A program made the translations under genes and the position numbers. A stretch of 64,000 bases of DNA from Geobacter sp. (lineage in GTDB: Bacteria; Desulfobacterota; Desulfuromonadia; Geobacterales; Geobacteraceae), in contig PJFC01000004.1 in assembly GCA_003574885.1 (NCBI GenBank), forward strand, positions 124,001 through 188,000. The letters run 5' to 3'. Shown here in pieces: positions 27,426 to 36,754 of the stretch. The notes below the pieces were generated by a model. That model made no database searches. It saw nothing but the letters and a program-made list of their open reading frames with translations, and had not been told where the DNA came from. Position 1 is the first letter of the stretch, and each line of letters starts with the position of its first letter.

Positions 27426-28159
27426 GCGTGGCCCAGGCAGGTAAAAAACGGCTCATCATCGCCATCGACGGCCCCTCGGGGGCCGGCAAGAGCACTATTA
27501 CCAAGCTTCTGGCAGACCGTATCGGCTACATCCATATCGATACCGGCGCCATGTTCCGGACCGTAGCCCTGGCGATACAGAGAGCAGGCGTTTCCCTTGA
27601 GGACCTGCAAGCCATAGAGAACCTGTGCAAGGGATGCTCCATCTCCTTTGTCCGCACCGACGGCTGCTGTCAGGTGCTCCTCAACGGAGAGGACGTCTCC
27701 CGTGCCATCAGGACTCCGGGCATCAGTCTTCTCACCTCCACTGTCTCGGCCTTGAAGGTGGTACGGGATTACCTTCTCGAACTGCAGCGGCAGATGGGAC
27801 GCGAGGGGGGAGTGGTACTGGAGGGGCGTGATATCGGCACGGTGGTCTTCCCCAATGCGGACGTGAAGTTCTTCCTCTCTGCTTCGGCGGAAGAGCGGGG
27901 GCGTCGTCGCTACCTGGAGCTCAAAGCCAGGGGGGAGCAGATCACCCTCGAAGAAACCATCGCAGCTGTCGTCAAACGGGACAGTCAGGATGCAGGGCGC
28001 GAACACGCACCACTGCGACAAGCTGCGGATGCAATTGCCATCGATTCCTCGGGGATTTCCGTCGAGGAAGTCTTGGAGCGGATGGTCAATATCATTGAGG
28101 CGAAGCTGGAAGGGCAGGGGGCAGGAGTCGATGCCCAGTTGCCTATGGAGAACTGTTAG
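27422..28159 (+). CDS. cmk: Cytidylate kinase
   Basis: Phosphorylates CMP and dCMP with ATP, about 245 residues. The P-loop GPSGAGKST and IDTGAMFR/LEGRDIGT motifs are diagnostic. It begins at a GTG overlapping the aroA stop codon by four bases, so translational coupling is likely. It is slightly longer than the usual 220-230 residues because of a C-terminal extension. Confidence 0.94.
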   Translation: MSVAQAGKKRLIIAIDGPSGAGKSTITKLLADRIGYIHIDTGAMFRTVALAIQRAGVSLEDLQAIENLCKGCSISFVRTDGCCQVLLNGEDVSRAIRTPGISLLTSTVSALKVVRDYLLELQRQMGREGGVVLEGRDIGTVVFPNADVKFFLSASAEERGRRRYLELKARGEQITLEETIAAVVKRDSQDAGREHAPLRQAADAIAIDSSGISVEEVLERMVNIIEAKLEGQGAGVDAQLPMENC

Positions 28160-28160
28160 C

Positions 28161-29009
28161 ATGGAAATCATGGTTGCCAAGCAGGCCGGTTTCTGCTTCG
28201 GTGTCAAAAGGGCCACCCAGATGGCCTTCGAGGCGGCAAAAGAAAAGGGGAACACCTTCACTCTCGGACCTATTATCCATTCCCCCCAGGTGGTGCAGAA
28301 ACTCGAGGAGATGGGGGTAACGGTTCGCCGGGACCTGTCCGGCCTGTCCGATGCTACCATTATCATACGTTCACACGGAGTCGCGGCGGAAGAGCTCGAA
28401 GATGCGGTTCGCCGGGAGCTCGAGATAATCGACGCCACCTGTCCCTTCGTCAAGAAGGCCCAGGAACATGTCAAAAGTCTCTCCATGTCAGGTTACGACG
28501 TGGTGGTGGTGGGTGATGCCGACCATCCCGAGGTGCAGGGTATCGTTTCCTACGCAACGGGCAGAGTATTCGTCGTCGGTTCCGGCGATGAAGCATCACG
28601 CCTGCCGAAGATGGGGAAAATAGCGGTCGTCGCGCAGACCACCCAATCATTTGAAAATCTCCAGAACGTTGTGCTGGAGTGCCTTGCACGGGGGTCGGAG
28701 ATCCGCGTGTTCAATACCATCTGCGATGCCACGGCGATCCGCCAGGAAGCGGCCAAAGAGCTTGCCAAGCAGGTAGATTGCATGATAGTAATCGGTGGTT
28801 TTAACAGCGCCAACACCAAACGGCTTACGGAGGTATGCAGCGAACTGCAACCGAGGACCTATCACATAGAGACGGCCCAGGAGCTCGATACGGCGTGGTT
28901 CAACGGGGTCGAACGTGTAGGGGTTACTGCGGGTGCCTCTACCCCCAAGTGGCTGATTGACGAGGTCGTGGAGCGCGTAGAAGAGATTGATCGCGATAAA
29001 AACAATTGA
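28161..29009 (+). CDS. ispH: 4-hydroxy-3-methylbut-2-enyl diphosphate reductase
   Basis: Last enzyme of the MEP pathway, giving IPP and DMAPP; 282 residues with a [4Fe-4S] cluster. The three cluster cysteines are seen at C12 (GFCFGVKRA), C94 (DATCPFV) and C188 (NTICDAT). The conserved TQTT/QTTQS loop is present. The ATG is one base after the cmk stop codon. The cmk-ispH-rpsA order occurs in other Geobacter genomes (recollection). Dxs is encoded at 3812. Confidence 0.96.
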   Translation: MEIMVAKQAGFCFGVKRATQMAFEAAKEKGNTFTLGPIIHSPQVVQKLEEMGVTVRRDLSGLSDATIIIRSHGVAAEELEDAVRRELEIIDATCPFVKKAQEHVKSLSMSGYDVVVVGDADHPEVQGIVSYATGRVFVVGSGDEASRLPKMGKIAVVAQTTQSFENLQNVVLECLARGSEIRVFNTICDATAIRQEAAKELAKQVDCMIVIGGFNSANTKRLTEVCSELQPRTYHIETAQELDTAWFNGVERVGVTAGASTPKWLIDEVVERVEEIDRDKNN

Positions 29010-29079
29010 ATTTTTTAGTAAATGTGTTAATTTAACATGCTTAAAACGAAGCGTAACTATTTCAGGGGGTAATTGGTTA

Positions 29080-30840
29080 ATGATGGATGAAAAACGGATG
29101 CACCGGCAGAAAGAGATGCCGATCAAGCGCTTTCACGATATGGACGATGAACTGGATCAGGGGAGCGGCGGCGAGTTCGAGGAAATGTTCCAGGACAGCA
29201 TTAAGCAGCTTCGTGTCGGCGAGATTGTACGCGGCGTCGTCGTGCAGCTTTCGCCCGATTATGTGCTGGTAGATGTGGGGTACAAATCCGAGGGGTGCGT
29301 ACCGGCCAATGAATTCATGGATGAAAATGGCCAGATGACGGTCAAGGTGGGGGATCCGGTCGAGGTCCTGTTCGAGCGGCGTGAAAACGAACTGGGGTAT
29401 ATCGTCCTTTCAAAGAAAAAGGCCCAGGCCCATCTCGTCTGGGACAGGATCGCCGAAGCTGGTGGTGAAGGTGGAGAGATCGAAGGGAAAATCGTCGCCA
29501 AGGTCAAGGGTGGCCTCAATGTCGACATAGGCGGCATCACTGGCTTCCTTCCCGCTTCCCAGGTTGATCTCCGCCCCGGCGGAAACCTCGACCGTTACGT
29601 GGGGCAGACCACCACGTTCAAAATACTCAAGATGAACCGCAAACGGGGGAACATCGTTCTTTCCCGGCGTGTTCTGCTCGAAGTCGAGCGGGACAAGGCC
29701 AAAGAGGAAACCCTCGCGAACCTGGCTGAAGGGCAGGTGGTTGAAGGGATTGTCAAGAACATCACCGATTACGGCGCATTCGTCGACCTGGGCGGGCTGG
29801 ACGGCCTACTCCACATCACTGATATGTCCTGGGGGCGTCTGACACATCCGAGTGAACTCATCAAAGTTGGCGACAGCGTCAAGGTCATGGTGCTGAAGTT
29901 CGACCGCGCCAAGGGGAAAATCTCCCTCGGCATGAAGCAGGCCATGCCCGATCCGTGGCTCAACGTGGAAGCAAAGTACCAGGCAGGGGAGCGGGTAAAG
30001 GGGAAAGTGGTCAGCCTTACCGAGTACGGGGCGTTCATCGGCCTGGAAGAGGGGGTCGAAGGGCTGGTGCATATCTCCGAAATGTCCTGGACCAAGCGGG
30101 TCCGCCATCCTTCCGAACTGTTGAAGGTGGGTGAAGAGGTGGAAGCGGTCATACTCGGTGTCGATCCGGCAAACCGCCGTATTTCCCTGGGTCTCAAACA
30201 GGCCACCACCAATCCCTGGAACGTTATCGGCGAGCGCTATCCGGTTGGCACCAAAATCGAGGGACAGATCAAGAACATCACCGATTTCGGCATGTTCATC
30301 GGCATCGAGGACGGCATCGACGGCCTGGTGCACGTTTCGGATATCTCCTGGACCAAGCGGATCAAGCATCCGGGTGAGCTCTTCGCAAAAGGGGAGACCG
30401 TACAGGCTGTTATCCTGAACATTGATATTGCCAACGAGCGGCTCTCCCTCGGCATCAAGCAGCTGAGCCCCGATCCCTGGAGCGAGATTCCCGGCAAGTA
30501 CCGTCCTGGGACCAAGGTGACCGGCAAGGTTTCCTCCGTCACCGATTTCGGTGTCTTCCTCGAACTCGAAGAAGGGATAGAAGGGCTTGTTCATGTTTCC
30601 GAGCTTTCCCACGAGAAAGTTGCGACACCGAAAGGTTTCTGCAACGTGGGTGACGAGCTGGAGGCGGTGGTTCTCAACGTGGATACCGTTGACCGCAAGA
30701 TCGGGCTTTCCATCAAGTCGCTGCAGAGTGCGCTGGAAAAAGCCGAGTTCGAGTCGTTCATGGGATCCAAGGGTGAAGCGACGTCCAACCTCGGGGACCT
30801 GCTCAAAGAGATGAAGAAAAACGGTAACGACGACAAGTAA
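29080..30840 (+). CDS. rpsA: Ribosomal protein S1
   Basis: RNA-binding protein of the small ribosomal subunit, about 586 residues, with six S1 repeats (roughly 45-115, 130-195, 215-285, 300-370, 385-455, 470-540). The last four repeats carry the clear motif of DYGAFVDL/EYGAFIGL, then GLLHITDMSW-type strands. Two adjacent ATGs (29080 and 29083) lie 9-12 bases after AGGGGGT. The upstream interval holds the palindrome TGTTAATTTAACA (29025-29037), which could be part of a promoter or operator. Confidence 0.96.
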   Translation: MMDEKRMHRQKEMPIKRFHDMDDELDQGSGGEFEEMFQDSIKQLRVGEIVRGVVVQLSPDYVLVDVGYKSEGCVPANEFMDENGQMTVKVGDPVEVLFERRENELGYIVLSKKKAQAHLVWDRIAEAGGEGGEIEGKIVAKVKGGLNVDIGGITGFLPASQVDLRPGGNLDRYVGQTTTFKILKMNRKRGNIVLSRRVLLEVERDKAKEETLANLAEGQVVEGIVKNITDYGAFVDLGGLDGLLHITDMSWGRLTHPSELIKVGDSVKVMVLKFDRAKGKISLGMKQAMPDPWLNVEAKYQAGERVKGKVVSLTEYGAFIGLEEGVEGLVHISEMSWTKRVRHPSELLKVGEEVEAVILGVDPANRRISLGLKQATTNPWNVIGERYPVGTKIEGQIKNITDFGMFIGIEDGIDGLVHVSDISWTKRIKHPGELFAKGETVQAVILNIDIANERLSLGIKQLSPDPWSEIPGKYRPGTKVTGKVSSVTDFGVFLELEEGIEGLVHVSELSHEKVATPKGFCNVGDELEAVVLNVDTVDRKIGLSIKSLQSALEKAEFESFMGSKGEATSNLGDLLKEMKKNGNDDK

Positions 30841-30879
30841 GGATCTGTTGAAAGTAAACTGCAGCGAAGAGGTGTGGTA

Positions 30880-31164
30880 ATGACAAAAAGTGAACTGGTA
30901 GAAAAGATCGTCGAGTCGAACAGCGTGCTGACCCGCAAGGAATCCGAACTGGTGGTCAACCTGGTGTTCGATGCCATGAGCGCGGCCCTTAGAAAAGGGG
31001 AGAAGGTCGAAATCCGCGGTTTTGGCAGTTTCACCATACGCGAGCGGGGACCGCGCGAGGCGCGCAATCCCAAGAGCGGCGAGGTTGTCCGGATTCCGGC
31101 CAAACGGACGCCGTTCTTCAAGACCGGCAAGGATTTGCGGGAGCGGGTGAATACCCTCGACTGA
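30880..31164 (+). CDS. ihfB: Integration host factor beta subunit
   Basis: DNA-bending protein of 94 residues. IRGFGSFTIRERGPREARNPKSG includes the conserved arm with the Asn-Pro turn that enters the minor groove. The rpsA-ihfB order is the usual bacterial context and supports IHF-beta rather than HU. The ATG at 30880 follows GAGGTG. Tyrosine-integrase islands usually need IHF, and here one is inserted just downstream. Confidence 0.93.
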   Translation: MTKSELVEKIVESNSVLTRKESELVVNLVFDAMSAALRKGEKVEIRGFGSFTIRERGPREARNPKSGEVVRIPAKRTPFFKTGKDLRERVNTLD

Positions 31165-31186
31165 TCGGCAGCAATGATTTGTCTCC

Positions 31187-31226
31187 AACGGGAGGGGAGA
31201 TCACCACGTGATATTCTCCTCCCGTT
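31187..31226 (+). terminator. Hairpin downstream of ihfB
   Basis: AACGGGAGGGGAGATCAC pairs imperfectly with GTGATATTCTCCTCCCGTT. The following T-content is modest, so it may be a weak terminator or a structured 3' end. Confidence 0.6.
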
Positions 31227-31281
31227 TGTGTATCCTGTCCGTTCCTTCCGGGAGTCATCCAGGCAGAACAGCGGACAACAT

Positions 31282-31368
31282 GCCCGAATGGCGGAATTGG
31301 TAGACGCAAGGGACTTAAAATCCCTCGGTCGCAAGGCTGTGCCGGTTCGACCCCGGCTTCGGGCACCA
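31282..31368 (+). tRNA. tRNA-Leu (UAA)
   Basis: An 87-base gene with encoded CCA. The acceptor arms GCCCGAA and TTCGGGC pair, the anticodon stem-loop reads GGACTTAAAATCC with a central TAA anticodon, and a long variable arm follows, as in class II tRNAs. The T-arm has GGTTCGACCCC. The 3' end (CCCGGCTTCG onward) is the integration point of the island. Confidence 0.97.
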
Positions 31369-31429
31369 TGTAATAGTCCAATAAGATGCAAAGCGGTACG
31401 GAAAGCCCTGAGAAATCGGGGCTTTTTCT
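31352..31429 (+). repeat. Left attachment repeat (attL)
   Basis: Begins inside the tRNA T-arm at CCCGGCTTCG, covers the CCA end, and runs through a terminator hairpin GCCCTGAGAAATCGGGGC (31404-31421) followed by a T-run. An imperfect copy lies at 40081-40153. The likely crossover core is the shared CCCGGCTTCG. Confidence 0.75.
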
Positions 31430-31480
31430 TTGTTTGTGGTCTAGTAGTGTCCAGAATAGTCCCTTGACATCCGTTGATTA

Positions 31481-31530
31481 TGGAGGTATATGGAGGTATA
31501 AAATACCTCCAACCGAAAATGGATACCTCC
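31481..31530. repeat. Arm-type repeats left of the integrase gene
   Basis: TGGAGGTATA occurs twice in tandem (31481-31500). TACCTCC, the reverse orientation, follows at 31504-31510 and 31524-31530. Similar GGGGGTA copies lie at the right end. The spacing in tandem and inverted order beside int suggests integrase arm-binding sites; the repeats also overlap the int promoter region, so they may affect its expression. Confidence 0.6.
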
Positions 31531-31547
31531 AAAAAGGAGAAAGAGCC

Positions 31548-32786
31548 ATGCCCAAAAGGATTACGCCACTATCTGAGATTCAGGTAAGGAACGCTAAACC
31601 GAAGGCTCAAGATTACAAACTTATGGATGGTTTTGGTTTGTATCTATTGGTTACTCCTACCGGCGGTAAATTATGGCGTTTTGATTATCGTTGTCTTGAT
31701 AAGCGGAAGGTTGTTGCTTTCGGTGCTTACCCTGCTGTTTCCCTTGCTGATGCCAGACAACGCAGAGAGGATGCCCGAAAGCTATTATCCAATGGCGTAG
31801 ATCCGGCGGAAGTGAAGAAGGCTCAGAAGGCCGCGACGGTTGCAGATGCAGAAAACAGCTTCGAGGTCGTTACCCGTGAATGGCATGAGAAGTTCAAGGG
31901 TAAGTGGGTTGCAAGCCATGCACAGCACAAGCTTGAACGATTTGAAAAGAACGTGTTCCCCTGGATAGGCAAAATGCCGATTGCCGAAGTCAAGGCAACT
32001 GATGTGCTGGCAGTATTACGGAGGATAGAATCGAGGAACCTTCTGGACACGGCACACAGGGTAAAGACGGATTGTGGACAGGTCTTGCGCTACGCCGTGG
32101 CAACCGGTAGGGCGGAACGTGATTGTACCGCAGACCTTAAAGATGCACTTCCACCGGCCAAGAGTGGGCACTTCTCTGCACCCACAGACCCGAAAGCGGT
32201 TGCACAAATGCTGAAAGCAATAGACGGCTTTACCGGTTCTTTCGTGGTTCAGTGTGCCATGAAGCTTGCCCCAATGCTCTTCGTTCGCCCAGGGGAACTC
32301 AGAGCGGCTGAGTGGTCAGAGATTGACCTTGAAGCGGCTGAATGGAACATTCCCGGCCATAAGATGAAGATGAAGGAGCCGCACCTTGTCCCCCTCAGCA
32401 CTCAGGCTGTGTCAATCCTTCGGGAACTGCGACCGCTAACCGGCCATAGCAAGTACGTGTTCCCCTGCAACCGTTCTCCGTTGCGCTGCATGTCGGAAAA
32501 TGCCGTCAATGGGGGACTTCGACGGTTAGGGTTTGAGAAATCTGAGATAACCGGCCATGGATTTAGGGCTACAGCACGTACCATGATTCATGAGGTCTTG
32601 GGATTCTCCCCCGATGCAATAGAGGCACAATTAAGCCATGCCGTACCTGATCGGTTAGGCAAGGCTTATAACCGGACACAACACCTTGCTGAACGGCGGA
32701 AGTTGATGCAGACATGGAGTGATTATCTGGACGGACTCAAGAGTGGGGCGAAGGTTATACCGTTGAAGAGGACGGGAGGGCAGTAG
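31548..32786 (+). CDS. int: P4-type tyrosine integrase
   Basis: Site-specific recombinase of about 412 residues. The N-terminal domain (about 1-90) has the MDGFGLYLLVTPTGGKLWRFDY pattern of the arm-binding DUF4102 fold. A SAM-like core-binding domain and the catalytic domain follow. Catalytic residues seen: Arg in RPGELRAAEW, HGFRATART (His-x-x-Arg), His in LSHAV, and Tyr in KAYNRTQ. The ATG at 31548 follows AAGGAG. It reads away from the tRNA, as is usual for tRNA-targeting integrases. Its C-terminal YLDGLKSGAK is copied in the fragment at 40243. Confidence 0.95.
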   Translation: MPKRITPLSEIQVRNAKPKAQDYKLMDGFGLYLLVTPTGGKLWRFDYRCLDKRKVVAFGAYPAVSLADARQRREDARKLLSNGVDPAEVKKAQKAATVADAENSFEVVTREWHEKFKGKWVASHAQHKLERFEKNVFPWIGKMPIAEVKATDVLAVLRRIESRNLLDTAHRVKTDCGQVLRYAVATGRAERDCTADLKDALPPAKSGHFSAPTDPKAVAQMLKAIDGFTGSFVVQCAMKLAPMLFVRPGELRAAEWSEIDLEAAEWNIPGHKMKMKEPHLVPLSTQAVSILRELRPLTGHSKYVFPCNRSPLRCMSENAVNGGLRRLGFEKSEITGHGFRATARTMIHEVLGFSPDAIEAQLSHAVPDRLGKAYNRTQHLAERRKLMQTWSDYLDGLKSGAKVIPLKRTGGQ

Positions 32787-32832
32787 TCATCCATTCACAG
32801 ACCGGGAACGGTCACAACCAAAGGAGGGTAAC

Positions 32833-33030
32833 ATGAAAGAAATCATGGATTGGACAGACAAACTGAAGGAAGCAAAAGCAAGGCTTTCACTGGTTCAGCG
32901 TTCAGCCTACAGTGAACTTGATTTCGACTCAGATGATATTGCAGGATTAGCGCTCACTATAGGGGACGCTAACGACCTTATCCAAAAGGTAATAGACCAC
33001 ATGGATGCAACTCGTACCAAGGCTGCATAG
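32833..33030 (+). CDS. Small hypothetical island protein
   Basis: 65 residues, acidic, predicted mostly helical, with no signal peptide or cysteine motif. It has a strong AAAGGAGG site. No family is recognised. A small gene just after int could be a regulator or excision factor, but nothing in the sequence proves it. Confidence 0.6.
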   Translation: MKEIMDWTDKLKEAKARLSLVQRSAYSELDFDSDDIAGLALTIGDANDLIQKVIDHMDATRTKAA

Positions 33031-33127
33031 TCCACCATTTCGCGGGGATAGGGGGCACCCGATAAGCCGGTTATCCTGGCCGGTTTCCCCGCGATCACAT
33101 ACCAGGAGCGCTACAGGAGGCGCTAAG

Positions 33128-33793
33128 ATGACAAAAAGACTTTCTGACTTTGCCCTTTCCCAAAAAGAAGTCTTGAAACGTTCACGGGAATCCCAAGCAG
33201 GTTTTCAGTGTGATCTGCTATATGCACAATGGCTCCTTAGGGCAATAAGGCGAGAAGGCAACACGCAGGATTGTCGGGAAATGGAAGCTAGATTGGATAA
33301 AATACTTACCCATCTTGAGTCAATGGAGGATGCACCGGTAAAGATCGGGCCAATAGATAACCCGGAAGCAGTCACAGTGACAGTGAATTTATACCAATCT
33401 AAAGTTGGTTTAAAACGCCAATTAGATGATGCAACAAGCTATTTAATGCTTCAGCGCACGTTTTTAAAAATTGACCATCCCGACAGGTTCCCAAAAGAAC
33501 CAAAGCTAGGTCAAGGAACTGATATTACAAAGAAACTGACCGCCTTGCAGTCAATTCTTGATTGGTACGATAAGAACAACGGAAAACACGTTTACCAGGC
33601 GACAATGGAGAAATATGGCGAAGAATCTGTACAGGACGATAATAAATACAATAGCAAAAAACAGGCATACTATGAGCGCTTACGACAGGCGGAAACGTGC
33701 TTGCTAGCAGCTAAAAGTGGTGTATTCCCCCCTCCCAATCTAACCGGTGCGAGAAAGAAAAGCCCAAAAAGTAGGGGCACTTCCAAAAAGTGA
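33128..33793 (+). CDS. Unknown island protein, 221 residues
   Basis: Soluble protein with an AGGAGG site 6 bases ahead of the ATG at 33128. The N-terminal 120 residues look helical, with the run RRSRESQ-like charged residues and LEARLDKILTHLES. A Lys-rich C-terminal tail (about 205-221) suggests nucleic-acid contact. No family or catalytic motif is recognised. Base composition is the most AT-rich of the island. It sits between integrase and the AlpA-type regulator, a common place for accessory or defence genes in satellites, which is only inference. Confidence 0.65.
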   Translation: MTKRLSDFALSQKEVLKRSRESQAGFQCDLLYAQWLLRAIRREGNTQDCREMEARLDKILTHLESMEDAPVKIGPIDNPEAVTVTVNLYQSKVGLKRQLDDATSYLMLQRTFLKIDHPDRFPKEPKLGQGTDITKKLTALQSILDWYDKNNGKHVYQATMEKYGEESVQDDNKYNSKKQAYYERLRQAETCLLAAKSGVFPPPNLTGARKKSPKSRGTSKK

Positions 33794-33873
33794 ACATACC
33801 GTAACAGATTGATATCATAGCTTATTTGTGACAGGTTACTTCCATGGACACTACTACACGGAGGTAATCAACT

Positions 33874-34080
33874 ATGGACGCAAAGAGTAGAAACACCCTT
33901 CCCGAAACCGGCTTTGTCCGGTTGTCTCAAATCATCCCCTCCATAATCCCTATTTCAAGAAGTCATTGGTGGGCTGGCGTCAAGGCTGGACGCTATCCTT
34001 CCCCCGTCAAGCTATCCGCACGTTGTACGGCATGGCGCGTTGAGGATATTCGCGCCCTAATCGAACGGCTTGCAGCCTAA
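33874..34080 (+). CDS. AlpA-type DNA-binding regulator
   Basis: 68-residue protein with the AlpA/MerR-like winged helix: FVRLSQII, then SRSHWWAGVKAGRYPSPVKLS, and AWRVEDIRALIERLA. AlpA proteins activate integrase or excision in P4-like elements and are the standard regulators of Gram-negative PICIs. A GGAGG site precedes the ATG. It starts what looks like a co-directed group of small genes leading into the primase. Confidence 0.85.
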   Translation: MDAKSRNTLPETGFVRLSQIIPSIIPISRSHWWAGVKAGRYPSPVKLSARCTAWRVEDIRALIERLAA

Positions 34081-34090
34081 GGGGGATATC

Positions 34091-34276
34091 ATGACCAGAA
34101 AACACGAAACCCACCGGGGGACGGTGGGCAACGTGGGAGGGAAAGCAGAAGCACTAACTATCTGCAACCATCCTACCGAAAAAACAGCCACAAGTCAATT
34201 AGTTGGAGCATTTGACCGGGATACCAAAGGCGCGGTTATCCTCCTTCACCAGGAGGTGCTTGATGCCAAAGCCTAA
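34091..34276 (+). CDS. Small hypothetical island protein
   Basis: 61 residues, with a GGGGGA site ahead of the ATG at 34091. The composition is polar and Gly/Thr rich at the N-terminus. It overlaps the next small gene by 14 bases, which fits a compact polycistronic group. No family recognised. Confidence 0.5.
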   Translation: MTRKHETHRGTVGNVGGKAEALTICNHPTEKTATSQLVGAFDRDTKGAVILLHQEVLDAKA

Positions 34277-34412
34277 ACCACTGAATCCCTTGGCGTCGAT
34301 TGCTCTTCGCCGTTACCGCGACGACTTGACCCGCCTTCCATTCTCTCCCACAACCTCTGAGGTCGTAGACTGCATCAACCGTGTACTGGACTATGCGGAG
34401 GTGCAAGCATGA
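34263..34412 (+). CDS. Small hypothetical island protein
   Basis: 49 residues starting at an ATG with GGAGGTG upstream. Pro-rich start, then a helical segment with DDLTRLPFSP and VDCINRVLDYAE. It overlaps the primase start by four bases (ATGA), so it is translationally coupled to that gene. No family recognised. Confidence 0.55.
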   Translation: MPKPKPLNPLASIALRRYRDDLTRLPFSPTTSEVVDCINRVLDYAEVQA

Positions 34413-36742
34413 ATACCGAGCGCTTCCGCGAAGCAATCCTAAACTCTCTTGGTTATGCACCGCCTTCCGAGATCCCCCCGGGCAAGATTGAACGTTTTCC
34501 TACCAGCGACAAGCGGGGAGATGATAACGGATGGTGCAGATTTTTCGATGATTGCGAAGGTGGTGTCTTTGGTTGTTGGCGCCAAGGTATATCCGAAATT
34601 TGGCACTTGCGAAAGCCAAGAACGCCGGAAGATAAAGCAGCATTTCAAGCCAAGGTGAAACAGGCACAAGAAGAGGCCGAACGGCAGCGGGAGCAAGAAC
34701 GGGCCGATTGCCGTGAAAAATCGGCAGAACTCTGGTCGAAGGGGCGGGACGTTGACGCGAAGCACCCTTATCTTGTGGCAAAGAACGTCAAACCCTACGG
34801 TGTGAAGCAGTTGAAAGACTCTTTGCTTATACCTGTCAGGGATGCAACCGGAGTCCTTCAAGGTCTGCAATTCATCGGGTTGGATGGATCCAAGAAATTC
34901 AAGACAGGAACAGCGGTTACAGGTTGCTATCACTCTATAGGCAAACCTAAGGATAAGCTCCTCGTTGCTGAAGGATATGCAACAGCGGCAACAGTCCATG
35001 AGATCACCGGCTATGCTGTAGCTGTTGCCTTTAATGCCGGAAATCTGAAACCAGTGGCCGAAGCATTACGGGCAAAGCTACCGGACATCACCTTAATAAT
35101 CTGCGCCGATGATGACCACTCCACCGAAGGGAACCCCGGATTGACAAAAGCCACCGAAGCAGCGCGAGCCGTCAACGGACTGTTGGCTGTTCCTTCATTT
35201 CCCGACAACAGGGGGGCGAAAGATACCGACTTCAACGACCTGGCGAAACTGGCAGGAGCGGAAGCTGTCAAGGTTTGCATTGAAGATGCGACACCTGTTG
35301 CTCCAATACTAACGCCACAAGATAACCCGTGGGTCTCTGCTATTGACCGTCTAGCAAAGCTATCCCCCCATGAATACGACAGGACCCGCAAAGAGGAAGC
35401 AAAGAAACTAGGGGTACGTCCAGCAACGCTTGACAATGCAGTAAAGGCAGCACAACGAGAAGCGGAGCAGATTGCTGAGACACCATTTCATGAAGTTGAA
35501 CCACATCCGGAACCTGTCGACGGTTCTGAATTGTTGACGGCACTAGTAGCAACAATCAAGCGCTTCATCGTATGTGAACAGCACACGGCCATTGCAGTGG
35601 CGCTTTGGATTGTCATGACGTGGTTCATGGACGTGGTAAAGGTTGCACCCAGGGCGATAATTACCGCGCCAGAGAAACGGTGCGGAAAGACATTGCTCCT
35701 TACCTTAATCGGCAAGCTGGCACCGAGGGCGCTAACCTCGTCAAGCATTACACCATCGGCGCTGTTCCGTGCAATAGACCTTTGGAACCCTACCCTACTA
35801 ATCGATGAAACTGATGCTTGCCTAAAGGAGAATGAAGAGCTACGCGGATTGATCAATAGCGGACACACAAGGGAAAGCGCTTATACCGTTCGTTGTGTCG
35901 GGGATGATCACACCCCTACAAAATTCAGTACATGGTGTGCAATGGGGCTTTCCGGTATCGGCAATGTTGCTGACACCATAATGGATAGAAGCATCATTCT
36001 TGAACTACGCCGGAAGCTTCCCCATGAAAAGGTTGAGCGGATCCGTCATGCAGAAGATGCTTTGTTTCAAGAACTATCCGCAAAGCTTGCCCGTTTCGCC
36101 GAAGATAACGCCGAAGCAGTACACGATGCCCGGCCTGTTCTACCGGAAAAGCTAAATGATCGAGCACAAGACAACTGGGAACCGTTACTTGCTATCGCCA
36201 TGGTTGCAGGAGGGGAATGGTTCAAAAGCGGCACGGCGGCGGCTCTCAAACTATCAGGGAGTGACGGCGAAAACCGAACGATAGGGACGGAACTGCTTTC
36301 TGACATACAGGAGATATTCACGGAACAGAAGCTTGACCGTATCAGTACGGCAGACCTTATCAAGGCACTTTGCGCCGATGATGAAAAAACCTGGGCTACT
36401 TATAACAGGGGATTCCCAATTAAGCCGCGACAACTAGCCAGCAAACTCAAGGGGTACGGTATTCACAGCAAGTCTATACGAATGAGTACCTACGAAACGC
36501 CGAAAGGTTATGAGCGGAGTCAGTTTGAAGATGCTTTTTTTCGTTATGTCTCTATCCCCCCCGATTTTATCCGCCACACGCCACAAATGGCTATCAGTGC
36601 GGGTTTACCTGTTGCGGAAAGCATTTTTCAAGGGGATGAAAAAACAGAAACGCAACGGCCTAAAGCCGCTACCAGTGCGGATTGTGGCGTTGTTGCGGAT
36701 AGAAACCCCCTACAGGTCGAAGTACCAAATTTTGACGTTTAA
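34409..36742 (+). CDS. Toprim primase fused to DUF3631-type helicase
   Basis: Replication protein of 777 residues. The N-terminal region (1-70) has WCRFFDDCEGGVFGCW, like the zinc-less primase entry domain of P4-type proteins. A Toprim domain (about 130-260) has LLVAEGYATA with Glu at 188 and IICADDD with Asp at 234-236. A charged linker follows. The helicase-like part has APEKRCGKT (about 420-428) and LLIDETD (about 464-470) as Walker A and B, with the cysteine-rich loop common in DUF3631. Satellites use such proteins for self-replication from their own origin. It is the largest gene of the island. Confidence 0.85.
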   Translation: MNTERFREAILNSLGYAPPSEIPPGKIERFPTSDKRGDDNGWCRFFDDCEGGVFGCWRQGISEIWHLRKPRTPEDKAAFQAKVKQAQEEAERQREQERADCREKSAELWSKGRDVDAKHPYLVAKNVKPYGVKQLKDSLLIPVRDATGVLQGLQFIGLDGSKKFKTGTAVTGCYHSIGKPKDKLLVAEGYATAATVHEITGYAVAVAFNAGNLKPVAEALRAKLPDITLIICADDDHSTEGNPGLTKATEAARAVNGLLAVPSFPDNRGAKDTDFNDLAKLAGAEAVKVCIEDATPVAPILTPQDNPWVSAIDRLAKLSPHEYDRTRKEEAKKLGVRPATLDNAVKAAQREAEQIAETPFHEVEPHPEPVDGSELLTALVATIKRFIVCEQHTAIAVALWIVMTWFMDVVKVAPRAIITAPEKRCGKTLLLTLIGKLAPRALTSSSITPSALFRAIDLWNPTLLIDETDACLKENEELRGLINSGHTRESAYTVRCVGDDHTPTKFSTWCAMGLSGIGNVADTIMDRSIILELRRKLPHEKVERIRHAEDALFQELSAKLARFAEDNAEAVHDARPVLPEKLNDRAQDNWEPLLAIAMVAGGEWFKSGTAAALKLSGSDGENRTIGTELLSDIQEIFTEQKLDRISTADLIKALCADDEKTWATYNRGFPIKPRQLASKLKGYGIHSKSIRMSTYETPKGYERSQFEDAFFRYVSIPPDFIRHTPQMAISAGLPVAESIFQGDEKTETQRPKAATSADCGVVADRNPLQVEVPNFDV

Positions 36743-36754
36743 AAGGTGATAGTC

